In this document: positions 29,174 through 38,732 of the stretch, in pieces
Numbering within the stretch: the first letter of the stretch is position 1
How the letters are laid out: every line of letters begins with the position of its first letter
NCBI RefSeq assembly: GCF_003228315.1
Contig: NZ_CP029693.1
Span: 2,613,501 to 2,677,500, forward strand
Direction: 5' to 3'
Origin: Pseudomonas putida
GTDB taxonomy: Bacteria; Pseudomonadota; Gammaproteobacteria; Pseudomonadales; Pseudomonadaceae
DNA length: 64,000 bases
The notes under the pieces: model-generated
Database searches by the model: none
Told to the model about the DNA's origin: nothing
What the model saw: the letters and a program-made list of their open reading frames with translations, nothing else
Made by a program: the position numbers and the translations under genes

Positions 29174-30391
29174 TCAGATATCCAGCAACAGACGAGCCGG
29201 ATCTTCCAGCAGGTTCTTGATGGTCACCAGGAAGGTTACAGCTTCTTTGCCATCGATCAGACGGTGATCGTAGGACAGTGCCAGGTACATCATCGGACGG
29301 ATAACGACCTGGCCGTTGATTGCCATAGGACGCTGGATGATGTTGTGCATGCCCAGAATAGCGGCCTGCGGCGGGTTGACGATCGGGGTCGACATCATCG
29401 AACCGAAAGTACCACCGTTGGTGATGGTGAAGGTGCCGCCGGTCATTTCTTCCATCGACAGTTTGCCGTCACGGGCTTTCTTGCCGAAAGTCGCGATGCC
29501 GCCTTCGATTTCAGCCAGGCTCATCAGTTCGGCGTTACGCAGAACCGGTACAACCAGACCGCGGTCGCTGGACACGGCAACACCGATGTCGGCGTAGCCG
29601 TGGTAAACGATGTCGGCACCGTCGATCGACGCGTTGACAGCCGGGAAACGCTTCAGCGCTTCGGTGGCCGCTTTCACGAAGAACGACATGAAGCCCAGGC
29701 GCACGCCATTGTGGGACTTCTCGAACAGATCCTTGTACTTCGAACGCAGGGCCATGACTTCGGTCATGTCGACTTCGTTGAAAGTGGTCAGCATCGCCAT
29801 GTTCGATTGAGCTTCAACCAGACGCTCGGCAACCTTGGCACGCAGGCGGGTCATTGGAACGCGCTTCTCAACGCGATCACCGGCAGCGAATACCGGAGCG
29901 GCAGCGGCAGGTGCAGCAGCCTTGGCAGGCGCGGCAGCCGGAGCGGCTTTCTTGGCGGCAACGGCTGCAACCACGTCTTCCTTGGTCACACGACCGCCTT
30001 TGCCGGTACCGGCAACGGAAGCGATGTTGATGCCGTTTTCTTCAGCCAGCTTGCGAGCAGCCGGAGCAGCAACAGGATCGTCTTCGCCATCGGCAGCAGG
30101 AGCAGCAGCCTGAGCGGCAGCTGGTGCAGCAGCAGGCGCTGCGGCGGCAGCGCCACCTTCAACGATCGAGCCCAGCACTTCGTCGGACAGAACGGTGTCG
30201 CCTTCGTTCTTGACGATAGCGCCCAGAACGCCGTCGGCAGTCGCCAACACTTCCAGTACGACCTTGTCGGTTTCGATGTCGACGATCAGATCGTCACGCT
30301 TGACGGCTTCGCCCGGCTTTTTGTGCCAGGTGGCAACGGTGCCGTCGGCAACCGATTCCGGGAAAGTGGGGGCTTTGATCTCGATAGCCAT
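29174..30391 (-). CDS. sucB: Dihydrolipoyllysine-residue succinyltransferase (E2o) SucB
   Basis: Core acyltransferase of the 2-oxoglutarate dehydrogenase complex. It is 405 residues: one lipoyl domain with Lys43 in [10 protein letters not shown]; an Ala/Pro-rich linker; the E1/E3-binding domain around residues 105-140 ([31 protein letters not shown] is split across it); a second Ala/Pro linker; and the catalytic domain from about residue 175 ending with [15 protein letters not shown] (catalytic His and Asp). It follows sucA by 42 nt. Confidence 0.98.
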   Translation of the reverse strand: MAIEIKAPTFPESVADGTVATWHKKPGEAVKRDDLIVDIETDKVVLEVLATADGVLGAIVKNEGDTVLSDEVLGSIVEGGAAAAAPAAAPAAAQAAAPAADGEDDPVAAPAARKLAEENGINIASVAGTGKGGRVTKEDVVAAVAAKKAAPAAAPAKAAAPAAAAPVFAAGDRVEKRVPMTRLRAKVAERLVEAQSNMAMLTTFNEVDMTEVMALRSKYKDLFEKSHNGVRLGFMSFFVKAATEALKRFPAVNASIDGADIVYHGYADIGVAVSSDRGLVVPVLRNAELMSLAEIEGGIATFGKKARDGKLSMEEMTGGTFTITNGGTFGSMMSTPIVNPPQAAILGMHNIIQRPMAINGQVVIRPMMYLALSYDHRLIDGKEAVTFLVTIKNLLEDPARLLLDI

Positions 30392-30433
30392 TGTCTGTGG
30401 TTCCTTAAATTCGGTTTCAGGTGCGCGAAGGCG

Positions 30434-33265
30434 TTAAACAGTAAAGGCGGCTTGCAGCAGTTGTTCCTGCTGCTCGGCGTGCATCGATGCGTAACCACAT
30501 GCAGGTGCGGCGGAAGCCTCACGGCCCGCGTACTCGAGTACGAGAGACTTGTTGAGGTTCGCGACGCTACGACGCAAGTGGTGTTGGCTGCAGTACCACG
30601 CACCCTGGTTCATCGGCTCTTCCTGGCACCAGACGGCATGCTTGACGTTGGTATAAGGAGCCAGGACTTCTTTCAAGTCGTCCTCAGGGAATGGGTACAG
30701 CTGCTCGATACGCACGATGGCGATATCTTCGCGGCCTTCGGCACGGCGTTTTTCCAGCAGGTCGTAGTAGACCTTGCCGCTACACAGAACAATGCGCTCG
30801 ACCTTTTTCGGGTCCAGGGCATCGATTTCCGGGATAACGGTCTGGAACGAACCTTCGGCCAGATCTTCCAGCGTCGAGATAGCCAGTTTGTGACGCAACA
30901 GCGACTTCGGAGTCAGCACGACCAATGGCTTGCGCAGCGGGCGAATCACCTGACGGCGCAGCAAGTGGTAGATCTGAGCCGGGGTCGTCGGCATGCACAC
31001 CTGAATGTTGTGCTCGGCGCACAGCTGCAGGTAACGCTCAAGGCGAGCCGAGGAGTGCTCAGGGCCCTGACCTTCGTAACCGTGTGGCAGCAGCATGGTC
31101 AGACCACACAGACGGCCCCACTTGTGCTCGCCACTGGTGATGAACTGGTCGATTACGACCTGTGCACCGTTGGCGAAGTCACCGAACTGGGCTTCCCAGA
31201 TCACCAGCGCGTTTGGCGTGGTGGTCGAGTAACCGTATTCGAATGCCAGAACGGCTTCTTCCGACAGGAACGAGTCGTACAGGTCGAAACGCGGCTGACC
31301 GTCGTACAGGTTCTGCAACGGGATGTAGGTGCCCGCGTCCTTCTGGTTGTGCAATACGGCATGACGGTGCGAGAACGTACCGCGACCAATGTCCTGGCCG
31401 GTCATGCGGATCGGGTGACCTTCGAACGCCAGGGTCGCGTACGCCATGGTTTCAGCGTAACCCCAGTTGATCGGCAGGCCGCCGGCTTGCATCTTCTGAC
31501 GGTCTTCGTAGATCTTGGCAACCTGGCGCTGAACCACGAAGCCTTCCGGAACTTCCAGCAGCTTGGCGGACAGTTCCTGCAAGGTCTTGAGGTCGAAGCG
31601 AGTGTCGTGACGCGCAGTCCAGGCGTGGCCCAGATACGGACGCCAGTCCACGAACAGCTCTTTGTTCGGTTCCTTGACCAGGCTCTTCACTACGTGCAGA
31701 CCGTTGTCCAGCGCATTGCGGTACTCGTCGACTTTCGCCTGTACACGCTCTGCGTCCAGCACACCGCTCTGGGTCAGACGATCGGCATACAGCTCACGGG
31801 TGGTGCGCTGTTTGGTGATCTGCTGATACATCAGAGGCTGGGTACCGCTTGGCTCGTCGGCCTCGTTGTGGCCACGACGACGGTAGCAGACCAGGTCGAT
31901 CACCACGTCACGCTTGAACTGCATGCGGTAATCGATGGCCAGCTGAGTCACGAACAATACGGCTTCCGGATCATCACCATTTACATGGAGGATCGGCGCC
32001 TGGATCATTTTCGCGACGTCGGTGGCGTACTCGGTGGAACGCGAGTCCAGCGGGTTGCTGATGGTGAAACCGACCTGGTTGTTGACCACGATGTGCACGG
32101 TACCGCCGGTCTTGAAACCGCGGGTTTGCGACATCTGGAAGGTTTCCATCACCACGCCTTGACCGGCGAATGCCGCGTCACCGTGGATGGAGATCGGCAG
32201 AACCTTCTCACCGGTGGAATCGTTGCGACGATCCTGACGGGCACGGACCGAACCCTCGACCACTGGCGATACGATTTCCAGGTGGGACGGGTTGAAGGCC
32301 ATGGCCAGGTGAACTTCACCGCCGGTGGTCATGACGTTGGACGAGAAGCCCTGGTGATATTTAACGTCACCGGAACCCAGCTCGACCTTCTTCTTGCCTT
32401 CGAACTCGTCGAACAGCTCGCGCGGGTTCTTGCCGAAGGTGTTGACCAGCACGTTCAGACGGCCACGGTGGGCCATGCCGATGACGATTTCCTTGGTGCC
32501 GTAGGAGCCGGAACGCTGGATCAGCTCGTCGAGCATCGGAATCAGGCTTTCGCCGCCTTCCAGACCGAAACGCTTGGTGCCCGGGTATTTGGTACCCAGG
32601 TATTTTTCCAGGCCTTCCGCTGCAGTCACGCGCTCAAGCAGGTGGCCCTTGATGTCCGCCGAATAGGTCGGACGGCCACGTACGCTTTCCAGACGCTGCT
32701 GGAACCACTGGCGCTGCTCGGATTCGGTGATGTGCGTAAATTCAGCGCCGATGGTGCGGCAATATGTCTGCTGCAACGCTTCGTGAATTTCGCGTAGGCT
32801 CGCTTCCTCTTTGCCGATGAACAGGTCGCCGGCACGGAAGGTCGTATCAAGATCGGCATTGGTCAAGCCGTAATGATTGATCGACAGGTCTGCAGGTGCA
32901 GTACGCTGCCACAGCCCCAGCGGGTCAAGCTGGGCTGCCTGGTGGCCACGCATACGGTAGGCCTGGATTAATCGCAGCACTTCAACTTGCTTCTTCTCGT
33001 GCTCAGTGCTCACGCTTCCGGCGGAAACCGGCTGGGCGCGGCGCTGGTTCTTTGCCAGCAACACGAAATGATCGCGAATTGTGGAGTGCGAAACATCGGT
33101 GGCAGAGTTGCCGTCAGCTGGCAACTTCTGAAAGTAGGTGCGCCACTCTTCTGGCACAGCGTTAGGGTCGTGCAGGTAGAGCTCATAAAGCTCTTCCACA
33201 TAGGCAGCGTTACTACCGGAAAGGTAGGCGCTGTTCCACATGCGCTGCATCACGCTTTCTTGCAT
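30434..33265 (-). CDS. sucA: 2-oxoglutarate dehydrogenase E1 component SucA
   Basis: Thiamine-diphosphate-dependent decarboxylation of 2-oxoglutarate. It is 943 residues, the usual length. The N-terminus MQRMWNSAYLSGSNAAYVEELY is the E2-interacting helix region. Active-site and cofactor motifs include GMAHRGRLNVLVN, VSIHGDAAFAGQGV (GDA metal-binding), VDLVCYRRRGHNEADEP and HSSARLERYLQLC. It starts 276 nt past sdhB. That spacer contains competing hairpins and probably the sucA-II RNA motif, so expression may be tuned here relative to sdh. Confidence 0.98.
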   Translation of the reverse strand: MQESVMQRMWNSAYLSGSNAAYVEELYELYLHDPNAVPEEWRTYFQKLPADGNSATDVSHSTIRDHFVLLAKNQRRAQPVSAGSVSTEHEKKQVEVLRLIQAYRMRGHQAAQLDPLGLWQRTAPADLSINHYGLTNADLDTTFRAGDLFIGKEEASLREIHEALQQTYCRTIGAEFTHITESEQRQWFQQRLESVRGRPTYSADIKGHLLERVTAAEGLEKYLGTKYPGTKRFGLEGGESLIPMLDELIQRSGSYGTKEIVIGMAHRGRLNVLVNTFGKNPRELFDEFEGKKKVELGSGDVKYHQGFSSNVMTTGGEVHLAMAFNPSHLEIVSPVVEGSVRARQDRRNDSTGEKVLPISIHGDAAFAGQGVVMETFQMSQTRGFKTGGTVHIVVNNQVGFTISNPLDSRSTEYATDVAKMIQAPILHVNGDDPEAVLFVTQLAIDYRMQFKRDVVIDLVCYRRRGHNEADEPSGTQPLMYQQITKQRTTRELYADRLTQSGVLDAERVQAKVDEYRNALDNGLHVVKSLVKEPNKELFVDWRPYLGHAWTARHDTRFDLKTLQELSAKLLEVPEGFVVQRQVAKIYEDRQKMQAGGLPINWGYAETMAYATLAFEGHPIRMTGQDIGRGTFSHRHAVLHNQKDAGTYIPLQNLYDGQPRFDLYDSFLSEEAVLAFEYGYSTTTPNALVIWEAQFGDFANGAQVVIDQFITSGEHKWGRLCGLTMLLPHGYEGQGPEHSSARLERYLQLCAEHNIQVCMPTTPAQIYHLLRRQVIRPLRKPLVVLTPKSLLRHKLAISTLEDLAEGSFQTVIPEIDALDPKKVERIVLCSGKVYYDLLEKRRAEGREDIAIVRIEQLYPFPEDDLKEVLAPYTNVKHAVWCQEEPMNQGAWYCSQHHLRRSVANLNKSLVLEYAGREASAAPACGYASMHAEQQEQLLQAAFTV

Positions 33266-33541
33266 GCTTGGTCACCCTCGGTTAGGGGAACACCACCGGC
33301 GACGACACCGAGCAAACTTGCAGAAGTCCGAATGCAGCGACCAAAACAAGCCACTTAGGATCACGCTGATAGTCCGGGTACCAGCCCGGATGCCCCTGCT
33401 TGTCTCATTTCTTCAAAATAAGAGCGGTAGCCTTTTGGGCTGCTGCTCAGGTTAAAACTACGGCGCCGGTTGAAGCCTGCGCCGTAGCATCTACGGGTAC
33501 AGCGGTACAACATTTACAACAGCTGGGTTACAGCAGCTGAA
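33266..33541 (-). ncRNA. Structured sdhB-sucA spacer, candidate sucA-II RNA motif with terminator-like hairpin
   Basis: In minus-strand order: CCGTAG (33496-33491) can pair with CTACGG of the next segment (33487-33482), or that segment, extended to CTACGGCGC (33487-33479), can pair with GCGCCGTAG (33466-33458). The latter 9-bp hairpin is followed by TTTT, like a weak intrinsic terminator. A third hairpin, TCCGGG/CCCGGA (33390-33373), lies nearer sucA. The two first pairings exclude each other. A sucA-II RNA motif has been described upstream of sucA in Pseudomonas; assignment is by position. Confidence 0.6.
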
Positions 33542-34246
33542 TCACACGCCACTCGATAGCAGCATGTTACGGATGTGACCGATGGCCTTAGTCGGGTTCA
33601 GGCCTTTCGGACATACGTTGACGCAGTTCATGATCCCGCGGCAGCGGAATACGCTGAACGGGTCATCCAGCGAAGCCAGACGCTCGGTAGTCTTGGTGTC
33701 GCGGCTGTCTGCCAGGAAGCGGTACGCTTGCAGCAGGGCAGCTGGACCCAGGAACTTGTCCGGGTTCCACCAGAAGGATGGGCAAGAGGTCGAGCAGCAG
33801 GCGCACAGAATGCACTCGTACAGACCGTCGAGCTTTTCACGCTCTTCAGGGGACTGCAGACGCTCGATGGCCGGAGCCGGCGTGTCGTTCTGCAGGAATG
33901 GCTTAACCTTCTCGTATTGCTTGTAGAAGATGCTCATATCGACGACCAGGTCACGGATAACCGGCAAACCTGGCAGTGGACGAACGATCAACTTGTTACC
34001 TTTTACAACAGCAGACAGCGGCGTGATGCACGCCAGGCCGTTCTTGCCGTTGATGTTCATGCCGTCGGAGCCGCAAACGCCTTCACGGCAGGAACGACGA
34101 TAGGAGAAACCCTCGTCCTGCTCTTTGATCAGCGCCAGCACGTCCAGCACCATCAGGTCCTTACCACCGGTATCGACCTGGAAATCCTGCATGAACGGCG
34201 CAGCGTCCTGATCAGGGTTGTAACGATAAACACTGACTTGCAACAT
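33542..34246 (-). CDS. sdhB: Succinate dehydrogenase iron-sulfur subunit SdhB
   Basis: Carries electrons from the flavoprotein to quinone. It is 234 residues from ATG 34246 (MLQVSVYRYNPD), with AGGG 8 nt upstream; a GTG three codons earlier is also open. Three cluster motifs are intact: CREGVCGSDG with a later Cys ([2Fe-2S]), CILCACCSTSCP ([4Fe-4S]) and CRGIMNCVNVCPKGL ([3Fe-4S]). It is the last gene of sdhCDAB, 11 nt after sdhA. Confidence 0.98.
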   Translation of the reverse strand: MLQVSVYRYNPDQDAAPFMQDFQVDTGGKDLMVLDVLALIKEQDEGFSYRRSCREGVCGSDGMNINGKNGLACITPLSAVVKGNKLIVRPLPGLPVIRDLVVDMSIFYKQYEKVKPFLQNDTPAPAIERLQSPEEREKLDGLYECILCACCSTSCPSFWWNPDKFLGPAALLQAYRFLADSRDTKTTERLASLDDPFSVFRCRGIMNCVNVCPKGLNPTKAIGHIRNMLLSSGV

Positions 34247-34257
34247 GGCGGTCACCC

Positions 34258-36030
34258 TTAATAAGTCCGGACTTTAGGTTCGAAAGTCGGAACAGTCTTC
34301 GGCGAGAAGTTCACGGCACGCTTGGCAACGCGTTTCTCACCCGGGAAGTACAGGGTGTGGCACAGCCAGTTTTCGTCGTCACGGTCTTCGAAGTCTTCAC
34401 GGGCGTGAGCACCGCGGGACTCTTTACGTACTTCGGCAGCGATGGCGGTAGCTTCAGCCACTTCCAGCAGGTTTTGCAGCTCAAGAGCTTCGATACGCGC
34501 AGTGTTGAACGCCTGCGACTTGTCGTTGATCTTGACGTTGGCGATGCGCTTGCGCAGATCGGCCAACTGGGCAATACCCTTCTGCATGTATTCGCCGGTA
34601 CGGAATACACCGAAGTAGTTCTGCATGCAGCTTTGCAGCTCGCGGCGCAGGGTAGCGACGTCTTCGCCGTCGGTACGGTTGTTCAGTGCGTTCAGGCGCG
34701 ACAGGGCCGCTTCGATATCGGCTTCGGTGGCGTCATCGTATTCGATGCCGTCGGTCAGTGCTTTTTCGAGGTGCAGGCCGGCAGCACGGCCGAATACCAC
34801 CAGGTCGAGCAGCGAGTTGCCGCCCAGTCGGTTGGCACCGTGAACCGATACGCAAGCCACTTCGCCCACAGCGAACAGACCAGGAATGATCTTGTCCACG
34901 CCTTCGGCGTCCTGGGTGATCGCCTGGCCATGAATGTTGGTGGCAACGCCGCCCATCATGTAGTGGCAGGTCGGAACAACCGGAACCGGAGCAACAACCG
35001 GGTCAACGTGAGCGAAAGTCTTCGACAGTTCGCAGATGCCTGGCAGACGGCTGTGCAGCACTTCCTCGCCCAGATGGTCGAGTTTGAGCATTACGTGGTC
35101 GCCATTCGGACCGCAACCGTTGCCGGCGATGATCTCTTTAACCATCGAACGGGCAACCACGTCACGACCGGCAAGGTCTTTCGCGTTCGGAGCATAACGC
35201 TCCATGAAACGCTCGCCGTGCTTGTTGATCAGGTAACCACCTTCACCACGGCAACCTTCGGTCACCAGTACACCGGCGCCGGCGATGCCGGTCGGGTGGA
35301 ACTGCCACATTTCAATGTCTTGTACCGGTACACCGGCACGCAGCGCCATGCCAACGCCGTCACCGGTGTTGATCAGGGCGTTGGTGGTCGAAGCGTAGAT
35401 ACGACCTGCACCGCCGGTCGCCAGTACGGTGGCTTTCGAACGGATGTAGGTGGTTTCGCCGGTTTCGATGCAGATCGCGATCACACCGACGAACTCGCCT
35501 TCCTGGTTCTTCACCAGGTCGACAGCGTAGTACTCGTTCAGGAACGTGGTACCGGCTTTCAGGTTGCCCTGATAAAGGGTGTGCAGCAGTGCGTGACCGG
35601 TACGGTCGGATGCCGCGCAGGTACGGGCAGCCTGGCCGCCTTTACCGTAGTCCTTGGACTGACCGCCGAACGGACGCTGGTAGATACGGCCGGTTTCGGT
35701 ACGGGAGAACGGCAGACCCATGTGGTCCAGTTCGAAAACTGCGGCCGGGCCTTCCTGACACATATATTCGATAGCGTCCTGGTCACCGATGTAGTCGGAA
35801 CCCTTGACGGTATCGTACATGTGCCAGCGCCAGTCATCGTTCGGATCCGCCGAGGCGATGGCGCAAGTGATGCCGCCCTGTGCCGAAACGGTGTGCGAAC
35901 GGGTCGGGAACACCTTGGTGATCACGGCAGTTTTGTGACCGCCCTGTGCCAGCTGCAGCGCTGCGCGCATGCCGGCGCCGCCACCACCAATGATGATGGC
36001 GTCGAAAGAAATCGTTGGAATGTTAGCCAT
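34258..36030 (-). CDS. sdhA: Succinate dehydrogenase flavoprotein subunit SdhA
   Basis: Oxidises succinate to fumarate with covalently bound FAD. It is 590 residues. FAD motif [17 protein letters not shown]; covalent flavin His46 in [10 protein letters not shown]; active-site segment [21 protein letters not shown] with catalytic Arg; C-terminal [19 protein letters not shown]. It is followed closely by sdhB and preceded by sdhD with 3 nt between stop and start. Confidence 0.98.
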   Translation of the reverse strand: MANIPTISFDAIIIGGGGAGMRAALQLAQGGHKTAVITKVFPTRSHTVSAQGGITCAIASADPNDDWRWHMYDTVKGSDYIGDQDAIEYMCQEGPAAVFELDHMGLPFSRTETGRIYQRPFGGQSKDYGKGGQAARTCAASDRTGHALLHTLYQGNLKAGTTFLNEYYAVDLVKNQEGEFVGVIAICIETGETTYIRSKATVLATGGAGRIYASTTNALINTGDGVGMALRAGVPVQDIEMWQFHPTGIAGAGVLVTEGCRGEGGYLINKHGERFMERYAPNAKDLAGRDVVARSMVKEIIAGNGCGPNGDHVMLKLDHLGEEVLHSRLPGICELSKTFAHVDPVVAPVPVVPTCHYMMGGVATNIHGQAITQDAEGVDKIIPGLFAVGEVACVSVHGANRLGGNSLLDLVVFGRAAGLHLEKALTDGIEYDDATEADIEAALSRLNALNNRTDGEDVATLRRELQSCMQNYFGVFRTGEYMQKGIAQLADLRKRIANVKINDKSQAFNTARIEALELQNLLEVAEATAIAAEVRKESRGAHAREDFEDRDDENWLCHTLYFPGEKRVAKRAVNFSPKTVPTFEPKVRTY

Positions 36031-36033
36031 GAC

Positions 36034-36402
36034 TCAGATACCCCAGAGAATCTGCACACCCCAGACGAAGTAAGCGAACATCGCAACGCCGCATACTGCC
36101 TGGAAGAGGAAACGTACAGCGGTCGCGGACTTGCCGAACGCCATTGGCGTCAGGTAGTCGGTCGCGATGGTCCACATGCCGACCCAGGCGTGAGCGCCGA
36201 GGGCAACGAGGGCCAGAAGGCTGAAGATACGCATCCAGTTGTTGGCGAACAGTTCATGCCATTGGGCGTACTCGAGGCCCGGGTGGGCGACGATGTATCC
36301 GATCAGGAAAATGAAGTAAGCCGCGAGAACGACCGCAGAAACGCGTTGCGCCATCCAGTCATAGAGGCCCGAACGCGACAGGTTCGTGACGTTAGTTACC
36401 AT
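36034..36402 (-). CDS. sdhD: Succinate dehydrogenase membrane anchor SdhD
   Basis: Small subunit that anchors SdhAB and helps bind heme b and quinone. It is 122 residues from ATG 36402 (MVTNVTNLSRSGLYDW); the longer ORF would read through sdhC in another frame. Three membrane helices: VSAVVLAAYFIFLIGYIVA, IFSLLALVALGAHAWVGMW, and FLFQAVCGVAMFAYFVWG. LGAHAWVGMWTIATDYL carries the conserved His and Asp-Tyr. It overlaps sdhC by 7 nt. Confidence 0.96.
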   Translation of the reverse strand: MVTNVTNLSRSGLYDWMAQRVSAVVLAAYFIFLIGYIVAHPGLEYAQWHELFANNWMRIFSLLALVALGAHAWVGMWTIATDYLTPMAFGKSATAVRFLFQAVCGVAMFAYFVWGVQILWGI

Positions 36403-36770
36403 ATCCAAACTCCTGCCAGAACGATTACCACCACGGAAACGGCGATAACGATTTTCGAGCCCAGCTTGCCGCCTTCCAGCGTCTCGCCGATGCCCATGTC
36501 CATGATCAAATGGCGCACGCCGGCTACCAGGTGATACAGCAGAGCGGACAGGATGCCCCAAATCACTAGCTTGGCTAGCGGACTGGTCAGACACGCTTTC
36601 ACCTGACCGAAGCCTTCCTCGGAGCTCAGCGACTTGTCCAATGCATAAAGCATGATGGCAAGGCAGACAAAGAGGATGACACCGGAGATACGGTGAAGAA
36701 TGGACGTGTAAGCAGTGACTGGGAGTTTGATGGTCCTTAGGTCTAGGTTTACAGGTCGTTGGCTTTTCAC
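36396..36770 (-). CDS. sdhC: Succinate dehydrogenase cytochrome b556 subunit SdhC
   Basis: Heme- and quinone-binding membrane subunit. It is 124 residues from the GTG at 36770, giving (M)KSQRPVNLDLRTIKLP, the usual Pseudomonas N-terminus; the ORF continues 11 codons upstream to a TTG. HRISGVILF and LYHLVAGVRHLIMDMG contain the quinone-site and heme-ligand residues. It is the first gene of the TCA operon. The start codon is not ATG and I see no strong Shine-Dalgarno before it, so initiation may be weak or regulated. Confidence 0.94.
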   Translation of the reverse strand: MKSQRPVNLDLRTIKLPVTAYTSILHRISGVILFVCLAIMLYALDKSLSSEEGFGQVKACLTSPLAKLVIWGILSALLYHLVAGVRHLIMDMGIGETLEGGKLGSKIVIAVSVVVIVLAGVWIW

Positions 36771-36904
36771 GGCTTTTTTTTCACACTGAAGAGCCCCTAA
36801 CAATCAGGGCAAAGTTGTTGGGGAGTGCACTGGTCAGGTAACCACCACCCAGGGAGGCGACCCCCAATAAAGCAAGCCCAAAAGCCCTTGGCGGTCGGTG
36901 GCCG

Positions 36905-36933
36905 AGTATAGACAGTTAGGCTACTAATGACAA
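36905..36933 (-). promoter_or_regulatory. Sigma-70 promoter of sdhC
   Basis: On the minus strand TTGTCA (36933-36928), a 17-nt spacer and TATACT (36910-36905). It predicts a 5' leader of about 130 nt before sdhC. Confidence 0.8.
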
Positions 36934-37047
36934 CGGACATACCTACCCAAAACGGCTCATTGCACAACTCGCATAAAAGGCGTAAATGGCAGGCAATTTC
37001 GAGAAAAAAGTGCGGTTAAAGCCTTCTGGAGCAAGACTTTAGGCAAA

Positions 37048-37077
37048 TTGACATTCGAATTTATCTCACTATAGTGG
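37048..37077 (+). promoter_or_regulatory. Sigma-70 promoter of gltA
   Basis: TTGACA (37048-37053), 18-nt spacer and TATAGT (37072-37077), predicting a leader of about 50 nt before the gltA ATG. Confidence 0.82.
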
Positions 37078-37133
37078 TGCGGGCCCTGCGTGGGGGGTCT
37101 GTCTGATGATTTCAAGCATGAATAGGAGGCCAC

Positions 37134-38423
37134 ATGGCTGACAAAAAAGCGCAGTTGATCATCGAGGGCGCAGCCCCCGTCGAGCTGCCCATTTTAACCG
37201 GCACCGTTGGTCCCGATGTTATCGATGTTCGGAGCCTGACGGCCACGGGCCGCTTCACCTTTGACCCTGGTTTCATGTCGACCGCCTCCTGCGAGTCGAA
37301 GATTACCTATATTGATGGCGACAACGGCATCCTGCTGCATCGCGGCTACCCGATCGAGCAGCTGGCTGAAAAGTCGGACTACCTGGAAACCTGCTACCTG
37401 CTGCTCAACGGCGAACTGCCGACCGCAGAACAGAAAGCCCAGTTCGTCAGCACCGTCAAGAACCACACCATGGTTCACGAGCAACTGAAGACCTTCTTCA
37501 ACGGCTTCCGCCGCGACGCTCACCCAATGGCCGTGATGTGCGGTGTAGTCGGCGCCCTTTCGGCCTTCTACCACGACTCCCTGGACATCAATAACCCGCA
37601 GCATCGCGAAATCTCCGCGATCCGCCTGGTTGCCAAGATGCCGACCCTGGCAGCGATGGTTTACAAGTACTCCATGGGCCAACCCATGATGTACCCGCGC
37701 AACGACCTGTCGTACGCGGAAAACTTCCTGCACATGATGTTCAACACCCCGTGCGAGATCAAACCGATCAGCCCGGTACTCGCCAAGGCCATGGACCGGA
37801 TCTTCATCCTCCACGCCGACCACGAGCAGAACGCATCGACTTCCACCGTGCGCCTGGCAGGCTCCTCGGGTGCCAACCCGTTCGCCTGTATCGCCGCCGG
37901 CATCGCTGCACTGTGGGGCCCTGCCCACGGCGGCGCCAACGAAGCCGTTCTGACCATGCTCGATGAAATCGGCGATGTTTCGAACATCGACAAGTTCATC
38001 GCCAAGGCCAAGGACAAGAACGATCCGTTCAAACTGATGGGCTTCGGTCACCGTGTTTACAAAAACCGCGACCCACGCGCTACCGTCATGAAGCAGACCT
38101 GCGACGAAGTGCTGAAGGAACTGGGCATCCAGAACGATCCGCAACTCGAACTGGCCATGCGCCTGGAAGAGATCGCCCTGACCGACCCGTACTTCATCGA
38201 GCGCTCGCTGTACCCGAACGTCGACTTCTACTCGGGGATCATCCTCAAGGCGATCGGCATTCCAACCAGCATGTTCACCGTGATCTTCGCCCTGGCGCGG
38301 ACCGTCGGCTGGATTTCCCACTGGAAGGAAATGCTCTCCAGCCCGTACAAGATCGGCCGCCCGCGCCAGCTGTACACCGGCTACGAGTCGCGTGACATCA
38401 CCAAGCTGGAAGACCGCAAGTAA
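37134..38423 (+). CDS. gltA: Citrate synthase GltA (type II)
   Basis: Condenses oxaloacetate and acetyl-CoA. It is 429 residues from ATG 37134, with a perfect AGGAGG at 37124. The N-terminal beta domain ([23 protein letters not shown]) is that of the hexameric, NADH-sensitive type of Gram-negative bacteria. Catalytic His residues lie in [12 protein letters not shown] and [15 protein letters not shown], and the catalytic Asp lies in YPNVDFYSG. It is transcribed away from sdhC and ends at a strong terminator. Confidence 0.98.
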   Translation: MADKKAQLIIEGAAPVELPILTGTVGPDVIDVRSLTATGRFTFDPGFMSTASCESKITYIDGDNGILLHRGYPIEQLAEKSDYLETCYLLLNGELPTAEQKAQFVSTVKNHTMVHEQLKTFFNGFRRDAHPMAVMCGVVGALSAFYHDSLDINNPQHREISAIRLVAKMPTLAAMVYKYSMGQPMMYPRNDLSYAENFLHMMFNTPCEIKPISPVLAKAMDRIFILHADHEQNASTSTVRLAGSSGANPFACIAAGIAALWGPAHGGANEAVLTMLDEIGDVSNIDKFIAKAKDKNDPFKLMGFGHRVYKNRDPRATVMKQTCDEVLKELGIQNDPQLELAMRLEEIALTDPYFIERSLYPNVDFYSGIILKAIGIPTSMFTVIFALARTVGWISHWKEMLSSPYKIGRPRQLYTGYESRDITKLEDRK

Positions 38424-38456
38424 GACCTGTCTTGCGAAAACGTCTTAAGTTGCACC

Positions 38457-38494
38457 GAGAACGGCCTCTATATAAATAGAGGCCGTTTTTGTTT
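38457..38494 (+). terminator. Rho-independent terminator of gltA
   Basis: Stem ACGGCCTCTA / TAGAGGCCGT followed by TTTTTGTTT. Confidence 0.94.
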
Positions 38495-38537
38495 GTGCGA
38501 TGGCTTTGGGTATAGGTCACTGGCGGTTCCGCTTTCC

Positions 38538-38639
38538 TGTAGGAGCGAGCCCTGCTCGCGATGGACGTCAACGATGACGCGTGTCGCCTGAACGTCCGTG
38601 TTGTCTGGATGTTTCTCGCGAGCAACGCTCGCCCCTACA
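38538..38639. repeat. Diverged inverted REP pair (BIME)
   Basis: The left arm has an extra base (GAGCCCTGCTCGC) and the right arm is altered (CGCGAGCAACGCTCGCCCC), so both hairpins are damaged. The spacer GATGGACGTCAACGATGACG is shared with the copy at 58298. Confidence 0.88.
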
Positions 38640-38660
38640 GTTTCCGTCCGATAACCGCCC

Positions 38661-38700
38661 AATAAAAAATGCCCCGATCTCTCGACCGGGGCATCTTTTT
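38661..38700 (-). terminator. Rho-independent terminator of actP
   Basis: Minus-strand stem ATGCCCCG / CGGGGCAT with a purine-rich loop, followed by TTTTTTATT. Confidence 0.92.
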
Positions 38701-38732
38701 GAACGCTGCTATTTATATAAAAGCATCAAGCC

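Larger units (their letters stand above)
36771..37133. other. Divergent control region between sdhC and gltA
   Basis: 363 nt without a gene, AT-richer than the surroundings. It holds the sdhC promoter (36905-36933), the gltA promoter (37048-37077) and the gltA ribosome binding site AGGAGG at 37124-37129. The roughly 110 nt between the two -35 boxes are where a shared regulator would bind; I could not identify a specific operator. Confidence 0.75.
38424..38732. other. Convergent intergenic region between gltA and actP
   Basis: 309 nt without a gene. It contains the gltA terminator (38459-38494), a diverged REP pair (38538-38639) and the actP terminator (38662-38699), and nothing else that I can see. 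Confidence 0.8.

Noticed and set aside
29138-32797. Rightward 1219-codon open frame opposite sucB and sucA
   Set aside because: It is antisense to two certain genes, lacks a recognisable domain or ribosome binding site, and arises from the strong third-position GC bias that removes stop codons on the other strand.
34357-36534. Rightward 725-codon open frame opposite sdhA, sdhD and part of sdhC
   Set aside because: Antisense shadow of sdh genes with unambiguous Fe-S, FAD and membrane motifs; composition (His, Val, Gly rich) is that of reverse-strand translation.
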